DNA of 12,942 nt from an uncultured Candidatus Methylacidiphilales bacterium (GTDB lineage: Bacteria; Verrucomicrobiota; Verrucomicrobiia; Methylacidiphilales; CALFVM01), in assembly GCA_937928665.1 (NCBI GenBank), contig CALFVM010000318.1, positions 1-12,942 on the forward strand, written 5' to 3'. The position numbers and the translations under genes were made by a program. Shown piece after piece: positions 6,288 to 12,942 of the stretch (position 1 is its first letter; each line of letters starts with the position of its first letter). The notes under the pieces were generated by a model. That model searched no databases. It was not told the origin of the DNA and saw nothing but the letters and a program-made list of their open reading frames with translations.

Positions 6288-8642
6288 ATGCCTCAAAAAC
6301 GCCACACCAAACCTGCGCCCAAGAAAACAGCAGGCTCCCACCCTCACGCCTTTTCCTCATCCAAACGAGGCTCCGACGCTAAAACCTCGGACCGGAAACG
6401 CCGATCTGACCGTAAGAATCGATCCCAACACCCCTCCGAATCCCAGCGCACTTCCCAACAGCATAAAGCCCACTCCCCAAAGTCACCCTCGCGCCCTCCG
6501 ATCACTCCTGACTTTAATCCCGACGGACCCCTCCCCGACCGTATCCTCGCCCGGTTCAAGAGGGAAAAAGAGCGCGCTTGGAACGTCGCGGAACTCGCCC
6601 GGGACCTCCGTCTGAGCGACAACGACCGCCAACAGCTCGTCACCACCCTCAAAACACTCGAAACCGACGGCCTCCTCGCCCGTATTAAACAAGATCAGTG
6701 GGTTCTCCCCGCCATCGCCGGCCTCGTCCCCGGCGTTCTCCAATTTAACCAGAAAGGTTTTGCCTTTCTGATCGCCCAGGACGGTGGTCAGGATGTATTC
6801 GTCGCCGCCGAAGACACCGGCACCGCCCTCCACCAGGACTCCGTTCTCGTCCGGCTCAACGCTCCCGAACGCGGTCGCCGGGCTGATTCCGGACGACGCT
6901 CCGGCACCGTCATCCGCATCCTCAAACGCCGCCATCGCGATCTCGTCGGCACTCTGTCCCGCGTCGGCCAATTCTTTGTAGTCGTTCCCGATGATCCACG
7001 CTTCATCCACGACCTCTACGTTCCCGACCCGGCTTCCGTCGAAAACGGCCCCCGCGTCCAACCCGGCGACAAGGTCGTCGCCCGCCTCACTCGCTGGGAA
7101 AACCGCCATGTCAACCCCGAGGGCATCATCACCGAACGCCTCGGACTGCCCGGTGATCCTGGTGTCGATATTCTTTCCATCATCCGCAAACACCAAATTC
7201 AAACCGAGTTCCCCCCGGAAGCCCTCGCTGAAGTTACCCGCTTCCCCAATCCGGAAGGCTCCGTCCCTGTCAGCCCCGACCGCAAAGACTTCACCCGCGA
7301 CCTTGTCGTCACCATCGATCCGGACACCGCCAAAGACTTTGACGATGCCATCTCCCTTCACCCCGGCCCGAACGGCAACACCATCGTCGGCGTCCACATC
7401 GCCGACGTCTCCCACTACGTCACTCCCGGCTCCGCCCTCGACCGGGAAGCCCGTCAGCGCGGCAACAGCGTTTACCTCGTCAACCAGGTCATTCCCATGC
7501 TGCCCGAGGAACTTTCCAACGGCCTCTGCTCCCTCGTCCCCCACGTCAATCGCAACACCGTTACCGTCCTGGCCGAAATCACCCCGGACGGAACCATCGC
7601 CTCGACCCGATTCCTTCGCTCCGTTATCCATTCCAAACACCGCCTCACCTACCGTGAAGCCCTGACCCGGCTTGAACGCCCCCCCCAGGACGATCTCGAC
7701 ACCTTCCTCCACCGCGCCTGGAAAATCGCCTCCACCCTCCGCAAACGCCGCTTCCAGGAAGGCTCCCTCGACCTCGAATTCCCCGAAATCAAAGTCCACT
7801 GCGACGAAGCCGGTCGACCCGTCCGACTCGAGAAAATCACCAACGATATTTCCCACCAACTCGTTGAAGAGTTCATGCTCCTCGCCAACGAGTGCGTCGC
7901 CGCCCACCTCAAAAACAAACAGGTTCCCTCCCTCTACCGCGTCCACGAATCCCCCGATCCCTCCAAACTCCTCGACTACCGGGAACTCCTCCTCGCCCAC
8001 AAAGTGAAAGTCGGCGACCTTACCCGGCGCGACGAACTCCAGAAAGCCCTCAAAGCCATCGCTCACCTCCCCGAGCACTACGCCCTCAAAGTCGGTCTCC
8101 TCAAATCTCTCAAACGGGCCAACTACCAGCCCAAACCCCTCGGCCACTACGGCCTCGCTAAATCTAACTACACCCACTTCACCTCCCCTATTCGCCGCTA
8201 CGCCGACCTCATCGTCCACCGCTCCCTCTTCGCCACCAAAGAAGAGCGGCGCGATCTCCTCCCCGAACACCTCGGCAAAATCGGTGAACACCTCTCCCAA
8301 ACCGAACGCACCGCCGCCGAAGCCGAACAGGAATCCGTGCGCCTCAAGAAAATGGAGTTCTTCTCCAACCAACTCGAATCCGGTTCCGCCCAGGCCTTCG
8401 ACGCCGTCGTCACCGAAGTCCAGAACTTCGGGTTCTTCATTGAACTGCCCGACTTCCTCATCACTGGCATGGTTCACCTCTCCACCCTCAAAGACGACTT
8501 CTACATCTTCGATCCCCGCCGCATGCGGCTCGAAGGCCGCCGCACCAAACGCAAAATCGCTGTCGGCGATCAGGTCCGCGTTCGCGTCGAACGGCTCGAC
8601 CTTTTCAAAAAACAGATCGATTTCCGGATTACCGAAGACTGA
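6288..8642 (+). CDS. rnr: Ribonuclease R (RNB-family 3'-5' exoribonuclease)
   Basis: RNase R degrades structured RNA from the 3' end to mononucleotides, acting in rRNA/tRNA quality control and mRNA turnover. At 784 aa it has the usual length and domain order: a basic, probably disordered tail (1-70, rich in K/R/S/H/Q), a winged-helix-like segment (about 80-140), cold-shock domains (about 145-285), the RNB catalytic domain (about 330-660) and a C-terminal S1 domain (about 699-784). The catalytic signature DPDTAKDFDDA is at 344-354, with Asp344, 350, 352 and 353 as the metal ligands expected for the family. HIADVSHYV (370-378) and the HFTSPIRRYADLIVHR segment are also family-typical. The lysine-rich tail that follows S1 in E. 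coli RNase R is absent; the basic tail is at the N-terminus instead. No Shine-Dalgarno precedes the ATG. It may be transcribed together with the upstream tRNA-Lys. Confidence 0.96.
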   Translation: MPQKRHTKPAPKKTAGSHPHAFSSSKRGSDAKTSDRKRRSDRKNRSQHPSESQRTSQQHKAHSPKSPSRPPITPDFNPDGPLPDRILARFKREKERAWNVAELARDLRLSDNDRQQLVTTLKTLETDGLLARIKQDQWVLPAIAGLVPGVLQFNQKGFAFLIAQDGGQDVFVAAEDTGTALHQDSVLVRLNAPERGRRADSGRRSGTVIRILKRRHRDLVGTLSRVGQFFVVVPDDPRFIHDLYVPDPASVENGPRVQPGDKVVARLTRWENRHVNPEGIITERLGLPGDPGVDILSIIRKHQIQTEFPPEALAEVTRFPNPEGSVPVSPDRKDFTRDLVVTIDPDTAKDFDDAISLHPGPNGNTIVGVHIADVSHYVTPGSALDREARQRGNSVYLVNQVIPMLPEELSNGLCSLVPHVNRNTVTVLAEITPDGTIASTRFLRSVIHSKHRLTYREALTRLERPPQDDLDTFLHRAWKIASTLRKRRFQEGSLDLEFPEIKVHCDEAGRPVRLEKITNDISHQLVEEFMLLANECVAAHLKNKQVPSLYRVHESPDPSKLLDYRELLLAHKVKVGDLTRRDELQKALKAIAHLPEHYALKVGLLKSLKRANYQPKPLGHYGLAKSNYTHFTSPIRRYADLIVHRSLFATKEERRDLLPEHLGKIGEHLSQTERTAAEAEQESVRLKKMEFFSNQLESGSAQAFDAVVTEVQNFGFFIELPDFLITGMVHLSTLKDDFYIFDPRRMRLEGRRTKRKIAVGDQVRVRVERLDLFKKQIDFRITED

Positions 8643-8848
8643 GCTGTTCGCACAGGCCCGAGACGTCAGCCCAAGACTCTCACTCAAGCCCCATTTACTC
8701 AGGCGGACCCGATTCTTGATTGAGCTTCCAAAGCAAAAAAAACAACGCCCCAGGCCTTACCATCGACTCATCCAAAACATGGGGATTTTGCCTAACGAGG
8801 TCGACACCACACCCTAGCTTCGTTTTATGAGAAACCGGACCGCCTCAA

Positions 8849-8867
8849 GGCCGGATTCCAACCGGCC
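8849..8867. repeat. Perfect 6-bp inverted repeat in the convergent gap
   Basis: GGCCGG and CCGGCC are separated by a 7-base loop in the gap between the convergent rnr and argG genes. The hairpin could form in RNA from either strand. Neither side has a T-tract directly after the stem, so it is not a typical intrinsic terminator. Confidence 0.4.
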
Positions 8868-8888
8868 ACAAAAGGCCCATAACCGTTT

Positions 8889-8915
8889 TCCGCACACGCA
8901 TCCTCCGTGCGCAAA
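8889..8915 (-). terminator. Candidate hairpin downstream of argG, without U-tract
   Basis: Read on the - strand, GCGCACG pairs with CGTGTGC across a 7-base loop with one G-U wobble. The stem can extend by three weaker pairs (T-G, T-G, T-A). It starts 12 bases after the argG stop. The wobble pairs on the - strand but becomes an A-C mismatch on the + strand, which favours a role in the argG transcript. AAAACGG follows instead of a U-run, so termination here is uncertain. Confidence 0.3.
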
Positions 8916-8927
8916 GGGAGGGTTCCC

Positions 8928-10172
8928 TTACCTACCGGCTGACCTCTTGACTCGCTGTGCCTTCTTCTGTGGCAGGTGGACCCCAGACCACGTTTTCAGA
9001 CGAAGCCCGTTTAACCGGATGAACCCGGTGGCATCACCTTGATCGTAGGCACCCGCATCGGCCTCCATCGTGGCGACCTCCGGGTTATACAACGAAACCG
9101 GACTCTTCCGCCCCGCGCAAATGATATTGCCCTTATACAGCTTGATCCGAACCGTCCCTGTCACCGTTTCCTGCGACTGATCAATCGCCGCCTGCAAAAA
9201 ATGCCGCTCTGGCGCAAACCAAAATCCATAATAAACCAGCTCGGCATATTTCGGAATCAGACTATCCCGCAGGTGCATCACCTCACGATCCATCGTCAGC
9301 GTCTCCATCTGCCGATGGGCAAAATGGAGAATGGCACCGCCCGGCGTTTCATAAACGCCGCGCGATTTCATGCCCACAAAGCGGTTCTCCACCAAATCAA
9401 CCCGTCCGATGCCATGCTTGCCGCCCAGCTTGTTCAACGCCCGCATGACGTTGGCCGGAGACAGCCGCTTCCCATTGACGGCCACGCAATTGCCTTGCTC
9501 AAACTCAAGCTCGACGTACTCCGCGTTGTCGGGAGCACGCTCCGGCGACACGCTTAACCGGAACATGTCAGACGGTGGCTCCACCCACGGGTCCTCCAAA
9601 ATTCCGCTCTCGAAGCTGATGTGAAGCAGGTTCCGGTCGGTCGAGTACGGTTTGGCCGCCGAAACCGGGATCTTGATTCCTTTGGATTCCGCATAACGAA
9701 TCAGATCGGCACGCCCTTTGAACCGGCTGTTGAACTTTTCGTCCCGCCAAGGGGCGATGATCTTGAGATCCGGAGCCAAGGCCGAGAATGTTAGTTCAAA
9801 TCGGACTTGGTCGTTACCCTTGCCCGTCGCCCCGTGCGCCACCGCCGTCGCCCCCACCATCCGGGCAATATCAACCTGTCGCTTGGCAATCAGCGGTCGG
9901 GCAATGCTCGTCCCCAAAAAATACTGCCCCTCATAAATCGCCCCGGCTCGGACCATCGGAAAAATAAAGTCCTGGGCAAACTCCTCGGTGAGATCATCAA
10001 TAAAACATTGAGACGCCCCGGTCCGCAGTGCTTTTTTGTCGAGACCTTTGAGTTCTTCCTCCTGACCAATGTCCGCGCAAAACGCAATGACTTCGGCTCC
10101 GTAGGTTTCTTTGAGCCAGAGTAGAAGGACAGATGTGTCAAGGCCTCCGGAGTAGGCAACCACAATTTTCAT
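8928..10172 (-). CDS. argG: Argininosuccinate synthase
   Basis: ArgG joins citrulline and aspartate using ATP to give argininosuccinate, the penultimate step of arginine synthesis, in the cytoplasm. The 414-aa protein is of normal length for the common form. It shows the ATP-pyrophosphatase loop AYSGGLDTS (6-14), HGATGKGNDQVRFE (113-126) and APWRDEKFNSR (140-150), followed by KPYSTDRNLLHISFESG and the ENRFVGMKSRGVYETPGG segment. The ATG at 10172 is five bases after GAGG (10178-10181), a good Shine-Dalgarno. It begins 24 bp after the dxs stop on the same strand, so it is probably read from the same transcript. No other arginine gene is in view, so it appears separated from the rest of its pathway. 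The final 15 residues are basic and variable. Confidence 0.97.
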   Translation of the reverse strand: MKIVVAYSGGLDTSVLLLWLKETYGAEVIAFCADIGQEEELKGLDKKALRTGASQCFIDDLTEEFAQDFIFPMVRAGAIYEGQYFLGTSIARPLIAKRQVDIARMVGATAVAHGATGKGNDQVRFELTFSALAPDLKIIAPWRDEKFNSRFKGRADLIRYAESKGIKIPVSAAKPYSTDRNLLHISFESGILEDPWVEPPSDMFRLSVSPERAPDNAEYVELEFEQGNCVAVNGKRLSPANVMRALNKLGGKHGIGRVDLVENRFVGMKSRGVYETPGGAILHFAHRQMETLTMDREVMHLRDSLIPKYAELVYYGFWFAPERHFLQAAIDQSQETVTGTVRIKLYKGNIICAGRKSPVSLYNPEVATMEADAGAYDQGDATGFIRLNGLRLKTWSGVHLPQKKAQRVKRSAGR

Positions 10173-10177
10173 AAAAA

Positions 10178-10181
10178 CCTC
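10178..10181 (-). promoter_or_regulatory. Shine-Dalgarno of argG
   Basis: GAGG on the - strand lies five bases upstream of the argG ATG, in the 24-bp dxs-argG gap. This is one of the few clear ribosome binding sites in the window, and it fixes the argG start. Confidence 0.6.
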
Positions 10182-10196
10182 GGTCAGCTCCGCCCA

Positions 10197-12095
10197 TCAG
10201 GCGGCAGCCGTAACTTTCTTCTTCATTTTGGCCGTGAACGGCTCCAGCTTGCGCAAGGCTTCGGCAGCCGTCAGCCCGTATTTCGCCCGCAAATGGTCCG
10301 GCTTGCCATGCTCAATAAATTGATCAGGCCACCCCATCCGGATCACCGGCGTCGTGACGCCCAGTTGCCCAAGTTCCTCCATCACCGCACTGCCGAACCC
10401 GCCCTTAATTACATGATCCTCAAAGGTCACGATGACCTCGGCACTCCGGGCAAAGAACTCCAGGGTCCCCGTATCCAGCGGCTTGGCAAAGCGGGCATTG
10501 ATGACAGCCGCTGAAACGCCTTGTGCCTGCAAGGCAGCGGCCACTTCCCTCGCCATCGGCAACATCTGTCCGTAACTCCACAAAGCCACCTGTTGACCAT
10601 GCTGGATGACCTCGGCCTTCCCGATCGGAATCAAGGCCGGTGTTTCCTTGACTTTGGTGCCTGGCCCACTTCCCCGCGGATACCGGACCGCAATCGGCCC
10701 GGGATGCTGAATTGCGGTATGAATCATGTCCGCAAATTCATCCTCGTCCTTCGGCGACATGTGAACCAAGTTCGGCACACAGCGGAGATAAGAAATGTCA
10801 AACAATCCATGATGCGTCGGTCCGTCGTCTCCAGAAAGACCGCCCCGGTCCATTGCAAACACGACCGGAAGGTTTTGGAGTGCCACGTCATGGACGATCG
10901 GATCAAAAGCCCGCTGAAGAAACGTCGAGTAAATGGCGCAAACCGGTTTGAACCCCTTCGTTGCCAACCCAGCCGCAAAAAGAACCGCATGTTCCTCCGC
11001 GATCCCCACATCGAAATAGCGATCGGGGTGCTTCGGTTGAAACCGATCCAGTGCCGTCCCATTGGGCATCGCCCCGGTAATCGCCACAATCTTGTTGTTG
11101 GTGTCAGCCAGCTTGGACAGCGTATCGGCGAAAACCACCGAGTAGGTCGGGGGAGCTGGGCTGTTCATTTCCTCACCCGTCACATCATAGGTTCCCGGGC
11201 CGACCCCGTGGTACTTTTTCTGTTTTGACATGGCCAAGTCAAAACCTCGCCCCTTCTTGGTCAGCACGTGGAGCAGAACCGGGTTCTCCTGCTCCTTGAG
11301 AAACTCAAAGGTCTTGATCAATGACTCAATGTCGTGCCCATCAACCGGTCCGTAATACGTCAGACCCATCTCCTCAAAAATCACGCTTGGAAAAATAATG
11401 CTCTTGGCTGCTTCTTCCGCTTTTCGCGCCAGTTTCAAGGCCCCTTTCCCCCCCAATCGCTCCACCAGCTCACCGGCCTTGTCATGCAAATAACCGAACT
11501 GCGGACTGGTCGTGATCCGGTTGAAATAATTGGCAATGGCTCCGACGTTCTTGTCGATGGACCACTCATTGTCGTTCAGAATGACAATCAGCTTTTTCGT
11601 GTGATGAGCCGCGTTGTTCAATGCCTCGAAAGTGATTCCGCAGGTAAAGGCCGCATCCCCACAGAGAGCCACCACATGCTCTTTGCTCCCCCGCATGTCC
11701 CGCGCCGAGGCCATGCCCAGGGCAGCCGACAGCGCCGTTCCAGCGTGACCCGCCCCATAACAGTCGTGCGGGCTCTCGGCCCGGACCATAAACCCGTTGA
11801 GCCCGTCGGCTTGCCGGATGGTGTGAAACTGCTTACGCCGCCCGGTCAGCAGTTTATGAACGTAGGCCTGGTGACTCACGTCGAACACAAAGTTATCTGT
11901 CGGCGTGTCGAAAACGTAGTGGAGGGCAATCGTCAATTCCACCACACCCAGATTTGGTCCAAGATGCCCCCCGTTTTTGCTAATCACCGCAATGAGTTCC
12001 TCCCGGATCTCCTGGGCCAGGTTTTCCAATTCCGTAACCGAAAGCCGCTTCAGGTCAGACGGAGCATTAATTCGTGAAAGGATCGTGTCAGGCAT
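10197..12095 (-). CDS. dxs: 1-deoxy-D-xylulose-5-phosphate synthase
   Basis: DXS condenses pyruvate with glyceraldehyde 3-phosphate in a thiamine-diphosphate reaction, the entry step of the MEP isoprenoid pathway, which also feeds thiamine and pyridoxal synthesis. At 632 aa it is full length. It shows GGHLGPNLGVVELT (42-55, with active-site His44), DVSHQAYVHKLLTGRR (72-87), GDAAFTCG (146-153) with NDNEWSID (174-181) as the ThDP-binding motif, YYGPVDGHD (247-255), GIAEEHA (364-370, catalytic Glu367) and GDDGPTHHG (422-430, with the Asp and His of the donor/acceptor site). The third residue of the usual GDG is Ala148, and the expected GLG segment near residue 48 reads NLG. Both are departures from the E. 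coli-type sequence, but all catalytic residues are kept. It lies 38 bp after xseB, with no strong Shine-Dalgarno. Confidence 0.95.
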   Translation of the reverse strand: MPDTILSRINAPSDLKRLSVTELENLAQEIREELIAVISKNGGHLGPNLGVVELTIALHYVFDTPTDNFVFDVSHQAYVHKLLTGRRKQFHTIRQADGLNGFMVRAESPHDCYGAGHAGTALSAALGMASARDMRGSKEHVVALCGDAAFTCGITFEALNNAAHHTKKLIVILNDNEWSIDKNVGAIANYFNRITTSPQFGYLHDKAGELVERLGGKGALKLARKAEEAAKSIIFPSVIFEEMGLTYYGPVDGHDIESLIKTFEFLKEQENPVLLHVLTKKGRGFDLAMSKQKKYHGVGPGTYDVTGEEMNSPAPPTYSVVFADTLSKLADTNNKIVAITGAMPNGTALDRFQPKHPDRYFDVGIAEEHAVLFAAGLATKGFKPVCAIYSTFLQRAFDPIVHDVALQNLPVVFAMDRGGLSGDDGPTHHGLFDISYLRCVPNLVHMSPKDEDEFADMIHTAIQHPGPIAVRYPRGSGPGTKVKETPALIPIGKAEVIQHGQQVALWSYGQMLPMAREVAAALQAQGVSAAVINARFAKPLDTGTLEFFARSAEVIVTFEDHVIKGGFGSAVMEELGQLGVTTPVIRMGWPDQFIEHGKPDHLRAKYGLTAAEALRKLEPFTAKMKKKVTAAA

Positions 12096-12133
12096 AAGTC
12101 TTTTTCTCGGCAGGTATATCGGGTAAAGCTTGA

Positions 12134-12433
12134 TCAGAACAGCGAAGCTTCACCGTCCGTTTCCTCGTCGCTTTCAGCTTCGGTTTCGGCGAGTTCTCCC
12201 GCCAGTTCGGACCGGGTGAGACTCCCCGACTTGTCCCGCGTAAGCAACTCGATTTTTTGCTCCGCCGCCTTCAGCCTGCCCTCACAAAACGCCACCAACC
12301 TCATCCCTTCCTCGTAGGTTGCCAGAATGCCTTCCAGAGGCAGTTCCCCGGATTCCATCTTGAGGACCAATTCCTCAAGTTTTCCGACCGCTTCCTCAAA
12401 GCCGATCTGTTCCTGTTTCTGAACTTTTGCCAT
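12134..12433 (-). CDS. xseB: Exodeoxyribonuclease VII small subunit
   Basis: XseB is the small, multi-copy subunit of exonuclease VII, which cuts single-stranded DNA to short oligonucleotides together with XseA. The diagnostic block FEEAVGKLEELVLKMESGEL, then PLEGILATYEEGM...CEGRLKAAEQKIELL, covers nearly the whole family domain and forms two helices. An acidic, low-complexity tail (about 30 residues, rich in E/D/S/T) extends it to 99 aa, longer than the usual 70-80. The start at 12433 (MAKVQKQEQ) is chosen because family homology begins just after it and AGG lies close upstream. An in-frame ATG at 12496 would add 21 residues unlike the family. The order xseB-dxs is common in bacteria, often with ispA between them; ispA is absent here. 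Confidence 0.9.
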   Translation of the reverse strand: MAKVQKQEQIGFEEAVGKLEELVLKMESGELPLEGILATYEEGMRLVAFCEGRLKAAEQKIELLTRDKSGSLTRSELAGELAETEAESDEETDGEASLF

Positions 12434-12500
12434 CGACCTATTCGCCCAGACCGCTGCCTGCGGTCCAGCTAATTCTCCGTCCCCGCCCAGAGCCATTCTG

Positions 12501-12942
12501 TCAGGGTGCGTCCTTGATCGTCACTGGTGCCACGTTCGGATTGCCCAAGGAGGAGCTGTTGGTCGGACGGGAGAGATGAATGAAGAACTGCTCGTCCATC
12601 TCAAACTCGCCATCCGCGTGAATCGGAACCTCCACCGTCATGCTCGGGACGCCCGGGAAGAACAAAACCCTGTTGAACACATGGTCAAAATCGCCCCCTG
12701 CAAAAATGGAACCTCCCCGGCCCGATCCGTCGGACGTGAAGAAATCGACCGTGGCCGGCTCCCCTTGATACGCTCGCCGGTTAATGGTCACCTGCAATCG
12801 TCCCTGTCCCTCCGTGACGACATAGGTCGGCTGGCTAAATTCAAAGAAACCCAGATTGTGACGCGGAATAAAGATCTGGGTCGAGGCCAGACTCAGCACC
12901 CCACCGAGAGGATCTGAAAGATTCAAATAGAAAATGCGCGGC
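12501..12942 (-). CDS. Calx-beta repeat protein, C-terminal fragment
   Basis: The frame is open to the right edge, so the gene begins outside the window; the TTG at 12926 is not a credible start. One whole Calx-beta-like domain is visible. It begins GFFEFSQPTYVVTEGQGRLQ, continues through VDFFTSDGSG and AGGDFDHV, and has an Asp/Glu-rich stretch (HADGEFEMDEQFFIHLS). It ends in APVTIKDAP directly before the stop. Upstream of it, RIFYLNLSDPLGG...TQIFI looks like the end of a preceding repeat of the same kind, so at least two are in tandem. Calx-beta domains bind calcium and are common in large secreted or surface proteins. No sorting signal, membrane helix or barrel follows the last repeat. It lies 67 bp upstream of the preferred xseB start on the same strand, but any functional link to xseB-dxs-argG is doubtful. 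Confidence 0.7.
   Translation of the reverse strand, partial: PRIFYLNLSDPLGGVLSLASTQIFIPRHNLGFFEFSQPTYVVTEGQGRLQVTINRRAYQGEPATVDFFTSDGSGRGGSIFAGGDFDHVFNRVLFFPGVPSMTVEVPIHADGEFEMDEQFFIHLSRPTNSSSLGNPNVAPVTIKDAP

Larger units (their letters stand above)
8643..8927. other. Convergent intergenic region between rnr and argG
   Basis: This 285-bp gap holds no credible gene. It contains the hairpins listed separately, a run of eight A at 8735-8742 (U8 on the - strand) without a proper stem beside it, and CCCCA (8748-8752) with a distant TGGGG followed by ATTTT, a very weak + strand terminator candidate. Frames crossing the gap are extensions of antisense or alternative frames of the flanking genes. 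Confidence 0.5.

Noticed and set aside
6483..8687. 734-residue open frame on the - strand opposite rnr
   Set aside because: It has the same acidic, glycine-rich antisense composition. The + strand encodes an unmistakable RNase R.
8735..8752. A8 run as a - strand intrinsic terminator
   Set aside because: The upstream - strand sequence forms only a 3-bp stem (GCC/GGC), so the U-run lacks a hairpin.
11334..12077. 247-residue + strand frame opposite dxs
   Set aside because: There is no recognisable domain, and it lies wholly antisense to a full-length dxs.

Overview
The window is a high-GC bacterial chromosome segment. Its composition is C-rich on the + strand, many starts lack a Shine-Dalgarno sequence, there are two secreted outer-membrane-type proteins, and it carries a DUF4914-type gene next to a carboxyltransferase gene. 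Together these suggest a Gram-negative member of the Verrucomicrobiota or the wider PVC group. That placement is an inference from gene content, with no marker-gene proof.

Layout. (1) Positions 2-3117, + strand: the 3' part of an oxaloacetate decarboxylase/pyruvate carboxylase subunit B gene; an 85-aa OadG-like accessory gene that overlaps it by 4 bases; and a 636-aa DUF4914-type protein in which ATP-PEPCK motifs can be read in the right order. All three point to the pyruvate/oxaloacetate/PEP node. (2) Positions 3283-5975, + strand: a secreted FecR-domain protein with an Asn/Ser-rich beta-helix-like C-terminal half, then a putative outer-membrane beta-barrel protein 23 bp later. (3) Positions 6163-8642, + strand: tRNA-Lys(CTT) followed 53 bp later by rnr (RNase R), which has a basic N-terminal tail. 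(4) Positions 8643-8927: a convergent gap with small inverted repeats. (5) Positions 8928-12942, - strand: reading in the direction of transcription, the C-terminus of a Calx-beta protein, xseB, dxs and argG, with dxs and argG 24 bp apart.

Most of the window is conserved metabolism and RNA housekeeping. No mobile element, CRISPR array, phage gene or defence system was seen. The most interesting item is the PEPCK-like DUF4914 protein beside the carboxyltransferase. The FecR/beta-barrel pair comes second. A uniform C-over-G skew on the + strand, which continues through the switch in gene direction, explains the very long spurious antisense reading frames and suggests that the + strand is the lagging strand here.
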